Below are positions 37,141 through 49,407 of a DNA stretch of 64,000 nt, one piece after another. The notes beneath the pieces were generated by a model, which was given only the letters and a program-made list of their open reading frames with translations, was not told where the DNA came from and searched no databases. The position numbers were made by a program, and so were the translations under genes. This DNA comes from Luscinia megarhynchos (Eukaryota > Chordata > Aves > Passeriformes > Turdidae). The stretch spans positions 46,919,451 through 46,983,450 of the forward strand of contig CM067564.1 in NCBI GenBank assembly GCA_034336665.1, written 5' to 3'. How positions within the stretch are numbered: the first letter of the stretch is position 1; each line of letters begins with the position of its first letter.

Positions 37141-39849
37141 GCACACACAGAGCTGTGCCTTGGCACCTCCTGCCAGGGCAGCTTGTGTTCTCAGGTTCAG
37201 ACCCCAGTAAGTCACCCATGGAGACAAGTGTCACATGCAGATCAGTAAATATTCTCCAGGCAGCCTTCTGGTTAATTTTCTCTGAAATGCCAATGTACAA
37301 TGTTTTACAATAACAATAGTGCACTCTGGAAGACCAATAACTCCTGTCTACCTTGTGACCACAGAGGAAACTGCACAGTGTTCTCCTACTGTGTAGAAGA
37401 CAGTACAAGAAGTAGCTTTAAAATGGATCATTTGGATGCCCTAACAGCCCCAAAGCAGTAGCTTAGAGCTCATTTTCCCTGCCAAGAAACTTCTTCAGGC
37501 TGTATTGCACATGAAAATCATAATGATATTTCTTCTGTGTTCAGCAGAAATCTGTGCAAACTGAAGGGGGTCTGAAATACTCTTCTATTACATTTTATAA
37601 CTCAAGACAAACCAAATAACAAACTACATTTCCAGAAATTGCTTTCTCTGACATTGTTGTGATGAATAAGTTTCAACAGTGTCACATTCAGCACCTTTCT
37701 AGGTTTATAATTAGTCATAAACCACTAAAATATGTATTGTCTAGAAGCAAATATTACTGTCTTTGTATTGTCTCTTGGTGATTGGCATGAAAGTTATGAA
37801 AGTCTCATTGGGTAACACAATATAACACCTAAACATCTTGATTTCCTTTTAAGTTTTAATACAATTCTCAATTCATAGTGTCACATTTTTGACTCTGGCA
37901 AGGTCTTCCAAACTATCTTAGACAAAGTTGAAGAAAATTTTAGTTGTAATGTTTTTTCTAGGGAAGTTTTTCTGGAAAATCCCAGTTCCATTCACTGTTA
38001 CACCACGTCTAACTCAGTATCTGAGAGCCTTCCAGCAGACTGTAATACAACCAATTTTTTTGTATGTTTTATGTTCACTCCCCCTCAGACTTACAGGTGT
38101 ATGCACTAGAATGCTTTGTAGAAAAAAATATTTATATGATATATTTGTTATTGGGGCAAGTTCAAAGAAATATACACTGCACATGGCATGGTTCTTGCTC
38201 CTGTGGGATTGTGATTCAGATATTAAGCATTAATGAATGTCCATCTAACTGATGCATCCCCCAGGTGTAGATTTTCACACTTATTCCATCATTAGTAATC
38301 AGTCTTTTTTCTAGCACCTTCTGTTGGTCACTATATTTTAAATAATGATCCTCAAACAAGCTAAACAACTACTAATCTCTTCTCCTAAGGCAGCCCCAGA
38401 TGTGCTTTCCATCACCCTTTTCCCTTACCCAGCTTATGACAGGCCAAGTGGTAAATCCTGCTTTTCCCTGTCACTCTGCAGTGCTCTGACCTCATCTTTC
38501 CTATTTTTCCTTCTTCTGAGCAGCCTTAAGGAGCTGCAAGGCCCAGCTGCTGAAAACAACACCTACAATATCTCCCATTTCATTATTCTCTAGGAACTAT
38601 TTAGTGAAAACACACTCATCTAGGTACTTACAAATGTTAGCAGAAATTCACGCAGCAGAAATTGTGTCAAAACAATATAGATGCCTCCCACTGGCATGGG
38701 AAGGTTTGGGAGAAAAGGGGAAGGAGTTAAAAGCAGATCTTTTGACTTTTCTACTCTTTTTGATATTGCTTTATGTGATGTTATCACAGTAGGAAAGGGA
38801 AACAGCAAAATCATTTGAGTTATTCATCAACAGCTATTTGTTATCAACTTAGAACAAGTTAACCAGCAGAGTTTTCAGGGAGTTCTGCTCTGCTTTACAT
38901 TGCATTGGGAGTCACCATTAAAACCTCAGCAAGGAGTAAAGGCTGTCCACTGAAACCACAGATGACACTCCCAGAGGGACAGAAACCACTCTGAAGGACA
39001 ATATAACACTTAAAAAATTCTCAATTGCAATTCTTTGGCTGGTTTTAGTTCTTCTGGAAAGATCCCAAAGAGTAATGATGGCAATGTATAAATTTTTTTC
39101 AGGTTTGTTTTACCTAAACCCAAGAATTCTAAGGGGATGTGGAAAGTTTTAAAGGTATGAAAGGCCTTAGAGACAGAAGCTGATTCAGTGGACAGAACAA
39201 GGCAGCCCAGGCTAGCAGTATTATGGCACAGATCCAAAAGATAGTCAGGAATCTGACAGACTGACAAACTGGTGACCCTCTGTAAGTCTAGGTCAGGAAC
39301 TTAAATAAGTCTCTTTTGTTCATTATAGCATCTGAACTGCACCACTGTCCTTGGTTCCATTTCATGTCCCAAGAGTATAAACAGACAATTCCTCTTCTCC
39401 TAACCTATCACAAGAGTGTGCAGGCTAGAAACACCATGAGTGAAGCAATGGATCTAGCAAATACAGTCTATAAACCAATATATAGGTCTCTTGACAACTT
39501 TACACCACTTTTCAACTTTGATCATAATTTAAAAGGTGGCACTTATGTGTATGATGACTGCTCTCCTTTCAAAGCCTTGTTTCTCATGAAAAAGATGTCT
39601 TTGAAGCTAACAGCCATCAGGGTATTGCATTAATGCTATATTGACTCAGCCTTCATCCTCCCAAGGCGTATAAATTGAGTTGCATGCAGGCAGATATATG
39701 ATGAGACCTTTCAAAGGAGATATCTGTGTGCTCATTATCATCACTATTACTCCATGTGTCCCAAAAAGGCATCATTGTGGGACATAGCAAAGCACAGAAA
39801 TGAGGGACTTGGGAGATCAGACTGATGCTGTAGTCATGACCTTGCACAT
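37141..39849. other. Non-coding stretch
   Basis: No repeat or gene recognised. One exon-like block at 39103-39154 (good acceptor, fair donor, one open frame) could not be joined to other candidates and is listed among the rejected items. Confidence 0.4.
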
Positions 39850-39915
39850 GTAATTTTCCCTTCCTGTGCCTCAGTTTCTGCTTTTAAAAATTAAAGATAA
39901 TGATACTTTGCAGAC
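39850..39915 (-). repeat. Ancient MIR/L3-like relic (antisense)
   Basis: 'gtaattttcccttcctgtgcctcagtttctgcttttaaaaattaaagataatgatac' matches the reverse complement of the MIR/L3 motif ('tgtgcctcagtttccccatctgtaaaatggggataatgatac'). The orientation follows from the 'cctcagtttc' word; boundaries are soft. Confidence 0.5.
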
Positions 39916-40922
39916 TGCATTAATATCTGCAGATGAAAAGCATTGCCTGAGAGACAGCTATTGCTATTATATTTATAGATGTTTTATTTGGGCAAAATAT
40001 TTTCCACCCCTAACTGCCAAGAGCTTGCAACTTCAAACGGGAAGCAGAAAGCTTTATGCTCTTTCTAGAGAAGCAGACACACAAATCAAGCATAATTCCT
40101 TTGGTCACAATGGAAATTTGTAGCCAAATTGAGGATCCAATTTGCAAGTCAGTGTTTTAAGCACTGGCTTTTTCAGGTGTTCTCCCTGGACATTAAAGAT
40201 TTAGTGGGAGTTTTCATGAGAGTGGATTTGTGCCAATATCCATGGCTAGAATTTCTTCCTTCCTCTCAAGTTATGCAGAAAACTGTTTGCTGATAGTTTG
40301 CTGGCCTGCCTGACACCCCAGAGGTGACCACAGAAGAGTAAAGCTGCACAGGCTGTAAATTATACAGACCCTTTCATGCTTTGAAACAGCAATCAAAATC
40401 TTGCACAGCTTTTCCAACCATTTATTTGAATGGAAAGTGCACAATAAAGAAATTCAGTACCTGCTGTAAGGTGCCAGGGGTTTAGAAAAGCCCCAGGGTC
40501 AAAGCATGGCCATTCAGATGAGAGGGAAGATCACATTTTGAAACTGGGTCAATAGACTGGGGTGTAAGTCATCCCTGTTTTGCACAGAAGCATCCTTTCA
40601 TTGTCACTCTGACCAAGGGACAAATCTGGCACAGTGTAGTAATTGTACATTTAACTGCTGTGATAATCACATTGCACCCCTTTCCTCTTGGCTGCACTTT
40701 CACCTCACCACCTCTTTCTGCTTACATCCTTGTTGCTGAACTTCTTTTCCTCCGTATTTCACTCCCCAGTGCTGTTGTCCCTTTGAAATGTAGTGGGCCA
40801 AGCTCCATTCTGTTCACCAGAATAATCAAAGTCTGGATAATATCACTGATGCTGAAGTATCAGTACAGCTCCTCCCACAGATTAAGCCAAGACTGGGGGG
40901 CTCAGATTTCTCACTGTTTCAG

Positions 40923-41029
40923 GCTGCAGATGTGTGTGAATTCCAACAGACTGAATATCACCAAATGCTTGATTTGCATGGAAGGTTGCATTATCTTTGA
41001 GGGTCCTGGAGGTCAGATAAATACAGTAG
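40923..41029 (+). CDS. Possible coding exon, unrecognised (low confidence)
   Basis: A 107-nt block lies between a good acceptor (pyrimidine-rich 'atttctcactgtttcag' ending at 40922) and a fair donor (ACAGTAG|gtatgt at 41029/41030). One frame stays open for 35 codons: one base completes a preceding codon and one base is left over. The peptide has four cysteines, including a C-x2-C-x3-C spacing (KCLICMEGCIIFEGPGG). By phase it could feed the 49186 block. It lies 24 bases before a CR1 element. Chance is a serious alternative, because the surrounding frame is open for 141 codons and the splice signals are short. Confidence 0.2.
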
Positions 41030-41052
41030 GTATGTGGATCTCAGCCAGGAAC

Positions 41053-41745
41053 TCCAGGTGGGCTCCAGTACAGGCTGGGGGCTGACCTGGGTTTGACTGC
41101 TCAGGAGCCCTTGTGGCCAAGAAGGCCAATGATATCCTGAGAGCACGAGGAAGGGCATTGCCAACAGGCTGAGGGAGGTGACCCTTCTCCTCTCCTCAGC
41201 CCTGGTGAGGCCACACCTGGAGTGCTCTGTCCAGTTCTGGGCTCCTCAGGACAAGAGAGACATGGAGCTGCTGGAACAGGTCCAGGGGAGGGAGACAAAG
41301 GTGATGAAGGGACTGGAGCCTCTCTCTGATAGGGAAAGGCTGAGGGAGATAGGACTGCTCAAGCTAACAAGGAGACAGCTGAGAGGAGATCTCCTCCATC
41401 TCAATCAGTGTCTGCAGTGAGGTGCCAGAGGATGGGTCCAGGCTCTGCTCAGTGGTGCTGAGCAATTTGATAAGATGCAAAGGGCAGAAACTTTGTCCGG
41501 GAAGAAACTGATGCCCAGGAAGTTCCACATGAACATGAAGAATTTCTGTCCTGAGCAGTGACCGAGCACTGGAGCAGATTGTCCAGAGAGGCTGTGGAGT
41601 CTCCCTCACTGGAGATATTCCAGAGCTGTCTGGACACAACCGTGTTCTGTGTGCTCTGGGATGGCCCTGGTGGAGCTGGGGGATTGGACCAGATGAGCCC
41701 TGTGCTCCCTTCCAGCCTGACCCATTCTGGGGTTCTGTAATTCTT
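41053..41745 (+). mobile_element. CR1: CR1 LINE, ~690-nt 3' part (sense)
   Basis: The longest CR1 copy in the window. It begins within the end of ORF2 and continues through the whole 3' untranslated region. Landmarks are 'gaggccacacctggagtgctctgtccagttctgggctcctcag' at 41208-41250, 'gactggagcctctctctgatagggaaaggctgagggag' near 41310-41350, 'ctctgggatggccctggtggagctgggggattggaccagatgagccctgtgctcccttccagcctgacc' near 41655-41725, and a terminus 'ttctggggttctgtaattctt'. It is 5'-truncated, as is normal for CR1 insertions, and belongs to a different subfamily from the short copies. Confidence 0.93.
41178..41420 (+). pseudogene. CR1 ORF2 C-terminal remnant (reverse transcriptase end)
   Basis: Eighty codons remain open at the 3' end of the CR1 ORF2 frame. 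The motifs [19 protein letters not shown], a leucine/glutamine-rich [30 protein letters not shown] and RRQLRGDLLHLNQCL are those of the thumb/C-terminal end of CR1 reverse transcriptase, in the right order. The catalytic part and the endonuclease domain are missing, so nothing functional is encoded. The frame ends in TGA at 41418-41420. Opposite-strand frames over this region are shadows. Confidence 0.85.
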
Positions 41746-44204
41746 TAGAGATCTGGACAGCTGAGAGAAGGAAGTCTAGGTGAAATACCCTTCTTCTTGG
41801 GGCAGGTGGGACTAGTTTTCTGATGAGCTGCCTGAAACATGTTTTCTCATTTTATTGCTAAAAGCTGTGTGGACATCCAGTATAAATATGAGTAATGTCC
41901 TTGAGGTCCTTTAAATAAATAAAACATAGTAATAATAAAACAAAACCCACTTGTTTTGGCACAGTTACAAAATGAACAGGAAGGATTAAAAAGTATTTAC
42001 AGGCTTTTAATAACACAATGTTGCAATTTAGGTTTCCTTTACAAAATAGTGCCCAGTATCTACTATCTCATGATAAATAGAAGCTGTATCTCATGACACT
42101 TGTGAACAATGGGTGAAATGGATATTAGAAAAATCTCATTTATCTTCTGCTTTATTCTGTGATAGAGGTCCTTGTCACCATGGCTATTATGTGACTAGCC
42201 CCAGAAAGGCCACGTCATTAGTTTTCTTTATCAAGATAGCAAGGTCTCCTTTAAAGGGACAGCACTTAGATTTTAGATTCAAATAGAAAATAGATTTCAT
42301 TGTGTGAATGTTCTGTTTTCACTGCTTAAATACATAGGTTATTTCCACAGCTGTCAACCAGATGAAATTAACACTCCTGTGATGAGGAAGGTGTTGCTGG
42401 AACAGAAACAGGAAAAAATGGAATTTTATGAGCAGTTTGCTTGTATTATTTTTATACATCTCTTTAGAGCATGTGGCATTTCTTAGTTAAAAAAAAAAAC
42501 ACACGATGGGGAAAAAATAAATGAAAGCAACTTTCTGTATATTCTGTAAATCTATTTTTCCTTTTGTCTTTTCCACTCACAAATACATCTTCCTCTTGTC
42601 TGACAACCACTTTGAAAATATTTCTCTATTGCCACCAAAGCAACCGTGTGAGTGTCAACAAATCAGTAATGATTTAGAATATGTCAAAGAGAACTCAACA
42701 TTTTTGTCTCTTTTCAAAAATCTTAATGACAGGTAGATAAATTTGGGCAACACCATCTCTATTGGTTTCTCTGAGTTTTGATGGGCATTTTTCATTGAAC
42801 AAAAGAGCTTGCTCCCCTTCTGCAGCAGGCAAGGCAGTAGCTGCAAAATCTGATACTGCCACATAGTTGTATTAATCATGTCTAGTTCTCTGCCTAATTA
42901 AGAATATTTTGAATTTAATGATATAGAAGATCAATGATTACAAAATAATGTTGTTTTTTCCTTTGTCCTGAATGTTGATATAATAGCAATTAACTCTCAG
43001 GATACTCTCCTAGCTTTAAATAGGTGATTAAAAGCACCCTCTCATTTGTTAACTCAGTAGAGAAGAGCCTTAGAGGTAAAAGGACATTGGATCTGTCAAT
43101 ATTTTTAGCTTACTGCATAAATCCCAAAGACTTCTTCAACTGCATTTTAAATTAGGATAAAATTTTAAAATGCAAAAAATAATTGCATTAATACAACATT
43201 AATGTTAGAAATTTTATGGCACAATCAGGAAATGAAAAAGATAAAGCTCCCTCAGTAATAATCTGTATCAGGTACGTGTACTCAATAAGCAACCTGAGTG
43301 ATGACTGCATCTGAATACATTGAAAATATCCTTAAAATAATGTGCCAACTACATTTGCCAGGAATTGTTTGAGGAGGCTGAAAACCCTATCTGTCTTGTA
43401 GTTATCATTTTGCAAATTAAAGAACTGTGGCTTTTTCCTTAAAGTTGTTGTATGTCCTACTACAAATCCCCTGACAGAAGTTTATCTCTGTGTAATGTCC
43501 ACTAGAGAACAGGAGCAGTCATGTTCCAGAAGTTTGCTACAGAACTACCAAGAAAGTAGAGGGTGTTACTTCGAAGAATTTGCCAGTTTAACATCAGTTA
43601 ACAGATGAGTTAACACTAGAAAAGGAAGGTAAAATCTTCACCATAGTGGATGGGTAGCCATGGACACTGAGCCCCTCCTGCCTGGGATCCCTTTGACAAG
43701 GGACCTGCAGAATCAGTGCAGAACTCCTTGTTAGGCTGTTTATGCCTAAAGTGAATTTGTGCCCCTTCAATGCCAGTTTTTGCTACTCCTCTACTATGGG
43801 TGATTCTCCTTTTGGAATTTTCTCAGTGCCTAGGAAATAAAGAAATCTGAGATAGGAACGGAAAATGGAGATTTCTCTAGCACTTCCTTTCTCAGTCTAC
43901 TCCTACCTTTCTAGTCAAGCAGATGTTTTCTCTAGGTGATTCTTCAATTGTAGGGCTCTTAAAAGTCACATTCCTATTTCATTGGAAAACAGTCTACTCA
44001 TTAATATATTTTGTGCCAGAAAATGCTCTGTCACATCAGTTAACACATTTCACATTTATTACTACACTGTGTTGGTCAGCATGTCATTAGTTACAGATCC
44101 ACATGAGCTGAAGAAATTAAGGAATCACCTGAACTTACAATCATTTTTAATTCCTAATGGAAATTTTCTTTCAGTGCTCTGAATATTAGTTTTGGCTCAG
44201 ACCA
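41746..44204. other. Non-coding stretch
   Basis: AT-rich DNA without a recognised repeat or gene. An A10 run lies near 42490 and a T6 run near 42955. Confidence 0.45.
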
Positions 44205-44410
44205 AAGCCACAACAGCAGAAAAAGACAAGACCTTGTAGGAGCTCTAGTCTAAACACATAAAGCAAAGTGGGGGATAAAAGCTCTGGAGGTGGAATACAG
44301 ATGTGGAAAGATGAGGGGAATAGCCTAACAAGTAAAGATGATGACAAATCTGGGAATAGAATCAACTCCAGAAACTTCCAGGTCAGGCCATAATCCAGCA
44401 GGTTTGCTGG
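44205..44410 (+). repeat. Ancient L3/MIR-like relic
   Basis: 'aaaagacaagaccttgtaggagctctagtctaaacacataaagcaaagtggggg' (about 44220-44275) followed by 'atctgggaatagaatcaactccagaaacttccaggtcaggcc' (about 44347-44390) keeps the order of an old L3-type element: 'gagcttacagtctaaa...', then the 'gctgggaatagaacccaggtctcctga' block. Strongly diverged. Confidence 0.5.
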
Positions 44411-47400
44411 GTGGCCATGCTGGGAACCTATTCAATTTATTGATCTAGCACAAGAAGATCAAGAATGGGGGGGAAAAACAAACCTGTGCTTAAAACTACT
44501 TGTTTGAAATAATAATGTCATTGCATGGGAAGAGGATATTTTAAAAGCCATTACTGCCCAGTACTGCATATATTGATCATCCCCATGGTCTGGATGACCA
44601 CCACTCAGATCAGATTGTATAAATACCATAAGCACTTGTTACATAACAAATCTTTATCTATTCGCCTTTCAGAATATTACATTGATCTCCCCTGAACTTT
44701 GGAATTTTAACAGTCATAAATATTATTGTTTCCCTTTCATAGCAGCTGCAGAAATACCAGGGATACTGCTGATGGAAAGGCCATGACCTTATTTATTACA
44801 CCACCTGTGTACTCTTGAGAACCCTATAATTGAAACATTACACCTTGATTCACCTTTTTCTCATGATGTATTGTAACTTCTCAAGGCTAGAGTTTTCAAT
44901 CATGGATTTTCAGAGTTATATGAGTGAAACAGATTTTTAATCTATTCTGCTCTGAGACAAGCTGGTTCTTCTCAAGAAACTCTCACTCTTTCCCAGTTGT
45001 TTTTATTTCATTAAAATGAATGTTCTAAAAAATTCCTCTTTCTCTTATAGTCCAGTGTATTTTTCAATAAAATTTTTCTACAAGGTTTTCTATTAACCAG
45101 GAAGAATTTGATAGTATAGAGGAGCCATTCAGGACTCCAGCACTGCACACCCTCTTCCTCCTCCCTCACAGACCTCAAAGTAATCTTAATGATAACCACG
45201 CAATGTTTTTCAGCTTCCAATCACCCTGGCTAATTTTTTAGTTTTTTTCATATTTCATCACTTTATGTTCATTAATTGCTAGTTAAAAACCCTGCAGAAA
45301 ATCATGTCACCTCCTGCAGGAATAGCTGGGGGTGTTGCAAGAAGTTATAGAGAAAGCTGCTCACAGGTGAGAAGGTTACTCTTAAGTGTCTCAAGGTAAG
45401 GAATTACTATTGACAACCATTTTGACTGGAATTGTTTCATTCCCTTAATTCTCTGAAAAAAAATCTGTTATTTTTGAGAAGGGGCATGTCATTCCTCACC
45501 TAAATTTCCTGGCATCATTTCCAGTTTCTTTCCTCTTAATAAAAAGAAGTTCCAGAACACTGCCTCCATATTTTACATATTTAAATAATGAATGTCTACT
45601 GAAAGAATGCATGAAAATTATTCTTGGATTTGGTTACTAGAGAAGTTAACATAAGCTACTTAGATTACTATTATAAAAATGTTATTCAAAAGTTTTTATT
45701 AATGTAAGTCCATACTGAGAGCTTGATCATGAATGGCTTTTGTTCTTCAAGTTCTTCTTGACCTGCATAATCCTTTGGTTTGAATTCTTGAGGGGAAATA
45801 AAAGCGCATTAAAGAAATCATGTTCTGTATACAAATAATTTTTCATTATTTGCATAATGAAGGAGTATTCCTTCCTATTATGCACTGCTTTCTTCTTACA
45901 CTGATATTTCTTCACATCCAAAAATTATAGAGACTCGAGTCACCAAGGTCTGAAGTTTGACAATGTGTTAAAGTATTTTTACTGCAGTAATTTAAAGTAG
46001 GCTGCACCAGTTGCCACTTTTCTGTCAACCAGAAGATTTTTCCAAATGGTAAAAAATAGACCCTGCCTCTTTTGCTGGCCTACGAACAAATTTCCCAACT
46101 GCTTTCTATTTAAAGAGGAAAAAAAAAACAAAAAGGATGTAAGAAAATAAAAACTAAAGGGAAGTCTAAACAGCAACAGAGAAATCCACATTCTACTGAA
46201 GAGATGACAAGGTACTTCAAATTTTGAAGAATACACTCCTAACAAAGTGGCAAAACTGGACTGAGGGAAGGCAGGAGACCATTAGCATATCCATAGTGCT
46301 GTGGAAATCCTTCCTGCCACAAAGTGTTCCTTTTTGCCTTCTAGAGTTTATCCTGCTTAACACTGTTGGTGGCTGCTCTGCTGGTAGTGATGAAGTTAAT
46401 GGTTCTGGTATCGTTAGTTAATCAGGAGAGATTCCCATTTTCAGATATCCATATTCATTCTCGTAGGCGATTATACTCAGGAGTTTTCTAATGGTTTGTA
46501 TTCATCAGCTGATGGTAATTATGGAAGAAAAATATTTCAGATGAAAGAGAGATGGAGATTGAGTGGATTGAGCAAGGTCACTGAAGTGATTTGGGGATTA
46601 TTTTCCCAGTCCAATTCCCATCTCTCATCTCCCAAAGCATATTCATCTGCAGGATGTATTCTTCCCATGAAGACAGCAGGCATAAATATTACTGCACAAC
46701 TTTTCCTTTACTGTGGGAGTCTGGTAGTGTACTGCCACCCTCTGCTGGAATATACATGGCCCAAGCAATTTCTCCACCTCCCCATATTTATTCAGAAAGA
46801 ACAGTATGGATTGTATTGTATTTTCTTGTTCAATAGTGGAGAAACCTAAAGAACGTGGAAGGCCAATTTGATATTGAGCTTCAAAAAACCAGAATGTGTT
46901 TATAATAAATTTTATTACAAGACTTTTGTATACTAAGTGCATTAAATTCAATTTCTACAACTCCTACAGAGGAATTTGGTCAGGGAGCTTTACTGCTACT
47001 GGTTGCAGAGCTGTGGTCCTCTAGGGATTCAACTTTATAGTCATTGCAAATGTGCTCAGAAAAGTTTCCAGTTATGACTTTCTGCAACACTTTTAAACCC
47101 TTCTAGAGAACCGTTAAAATCAGAAAGAGACAGCTTCTGTCCTTTCTTTGTATAAACCAAGGTCTATCTGGTATTACTCAGGTTGTAAACCAGAATTTCC
47201 TGCTTTCTGATTCTACTTACAGTGGAATCAGTCTTTTGAGTTACAAAGGCAAAAAAGGATGCGTTGAGATGGGCAAGAGTAAATTACTTAAACAAGATCA
47301 AGAGAACAACTTTGCTTATATGTTTGCTCTAAAGGGGTACAGCAAGGCCAAGTGATGTACCTGGGCACCTCAATTTCTGCTGCTCACTTTGGTGGTTTGC

Positions 47401-49185
47401 ATGCAGATAAACAATGCTTAGCCCTGTCCAAGTACCTAACTTCTCCAAAATATTCAACCCCAACAGGCTGGAAACCCCTAAAACACTCTGAAATCTTACT
47501 TTTCCATCTTCACTAATGCACAGGATGAGTTCAGCTTCTAAATTCAGCGCTATTAAGATTAGATTCTGACCATATGGGAGTTACAAGAAGGTCTCAGCAC
47601 AGGAATATTCCATCATGTTAATTGATTACTGCAATATGCTGCACATGAGGGGAAGGAAGGCAGAAGAGTGTTATGAAGATGTTCCAGCAGGTCCCGTCTT
47701 TGAGCAATGCAGATTACTGAGGATTTATTGCCAAAGAATTTGCTGCTTTTATTCACATTTGGCTCTGATTTAAGCATCTGATCCAGACACTTGAAACAAA
47801 TGGTAGACAAAACCTTGACTGCACTTGAGCTAAGATCTTTACAAAATGAAGTTAGCTACCAAAAACAGCACTTAGCTTATTTAGGGCAATCAGATTTTTG
47901 CGCCTGGCAGTTCATAGCTCTTGGACAATGCTGACTAAACCAGCCCTGTGCTGGGATACTCCCATGTCCACAGTCTGTGAATGACCACCTAAGGTTATTT
48001 TACTGATAATATTTGATAACTTGGGATTATATGAAATAAATAAAAATAGAAAACATTTGTTTGGTGTAATCACCTATCCATAAAGTGCTATTCAAATTCA
48101 CGTCTAATTTATTTCAACCCCAGGTTGCATTCATTATTATTTCCATCGAAAAAGCCTTCATTCTGTGTTTGAACCATAGCCAGGAAAAAAAATTAGGCAA
48201 CTATTGTGTTAGCAAGGCAAAAACCATGACAGTTTGGGAGGGAAAGCATAGCATAAGGAAAAAGTTGGGTTAACATCAAAGCTCTGTATTTCAATGTCTT
48301 CACTAATAATTTGGAATTTAAAATCAATTCAAATTGCTAACGTGAGAGAGCTTTCAATGAAATCATGGAGAATGGACTTATGAGGCATCTGTGCCATAAA
48401 CTGAAGCTTAACTGCATTACTGTGGTCAAAGTGCTGAATTAAAGGGAGTCAGGAGGGGGACAAGGGAAGAGAGACAAGAGGTATCGCCTCTAAAGCCTCC
48501 ATAAATCTAACCTCCCTCCTTCCTGCTGACATCATTAGATTCCTACTTTGCTACTGAATAGTCTCAGGTAGGGCTTTAGCATTTGACAAATGAAGGTAAT
48601 TTGAAGGTTTTATACTTGTGGATACATTGTAGGACTTACTGTGGAACTTAAAAGCATTTTTCTTGTAAATCAAATATTACCTTGGAAAATAACAATACTG
48701 GCAAATGAAAGCAGTGAGGTGCCACTCAAGGCTTCAGTCCTGCTTTAGTCACGTTGCTCTTTGAGAATCTAAAGCTTTTAATCATGTCAGGCTGCCACGT
48801 TTTGGGTTAAAATTCATGGGCTTTTACAGATATTATTTTGGCCACTGGAGAGTTCACTTACTAATACAACAGAGATTCTATTGAAGTCATGGAAATTTTT
48901 GCATTATTATTTTTTTAATGCACTACAATGACTGCAAAGCTCAAACATACCTGAGTTCATATGTGACAAAGTTAATAAAAAATGGACTTAATTTGCAGTG
49001 ATTTTGTGTAGTTTGTTCTTCTACATTTGGTCGCTCTATTTATTAGGAACTTACTCAGTATAAAACCAGAATATTTTGATTGCTTAATATCTTCATAGCA
49101 ATAGCTTGTGTTGACTTTTATATTAGTGTTCTAACCTTGAGTTAATAATTAAATAAATGAATTCATACATCTGTGCTGTTTTCAG
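44411..49185. other. Non-coding stretch
   Basis: No repeat family or gene recognised. There are isolated good acceptors, for example a pyrimidine tract ending TTACAG at about 47221, and a small exon-like block at 45320-45366. None could be joined in frame to the candidate gene downstream. The 117-codon frame at 46496-46849 has no supporting features. Confidence 0.4.
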
Positions 49186-49256
49186 TATCCAGTCAAGGCC
49201 ACCACGGTCTTATCAGAGGATACAGGCCAACAATTAACCGCTTAGAGATTCATTCA
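49186..49256 (+). CDS. Possible coding exon, unrecognised (low confidence)
   Basis: A 71-nt block has an acceptor (ctgtgctgttttcag, ending at 49185) and a donor (CATTCA|gtaagg). In one frame it reads SSQGHHGLIRGYRPTINRLE and on, open throughout, entering with one pending base and leaving with none. That exit would fit the 49379 acceptor choice of the next exon. The other two frames contain stops. The intron that would follow is only about 120 bases. Could be chance. Confidence 0.22.
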
Positions 49257-49372
49257 GTAAGGCAAGTCTTCATTTTCCAGACAAATTATCAAGTAAATAC
49301 CCACGAGATACCAGTCCAAACTATAAAACCAAGGCCATTAGAAACCAGTCTTGGTTTTTTTCTCCCTTCTAG

Positions 49373-49407
49373 GTTTCAGGAGAAAGGGCTGGCAGCAAAC
49401 ATCAAGG
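49373..49407 (+). CDS. Candidate small coding exon (35 nt) of the coiled-coil gene
   Basis: One of the strongest acceptors in the window (ttggtttttttctcccttctag) ends at 49372; an alternative AG ends at 49378. The donor is ATCAAGG|gtaatt. The open frame reads FQEKGLAANIK, with one base (G) left over, which combines with GT from the exon at 54070 to give glycine. With the alternative acceptor the exon starts in phase 0. The role of the peptide is unknown. The upstream partner exon is not established. Confidence 0.4.

Noticed and set aside
39103..39154. 52-nt exon-like block (acceptor aaatttttttcag, donor AAAG|gtatga)
   Set aside because: One open frame exists but its exit phase does not fit any later candidate exon. 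One isolated acceptor/donor pair is expected by chance in this much sequence.
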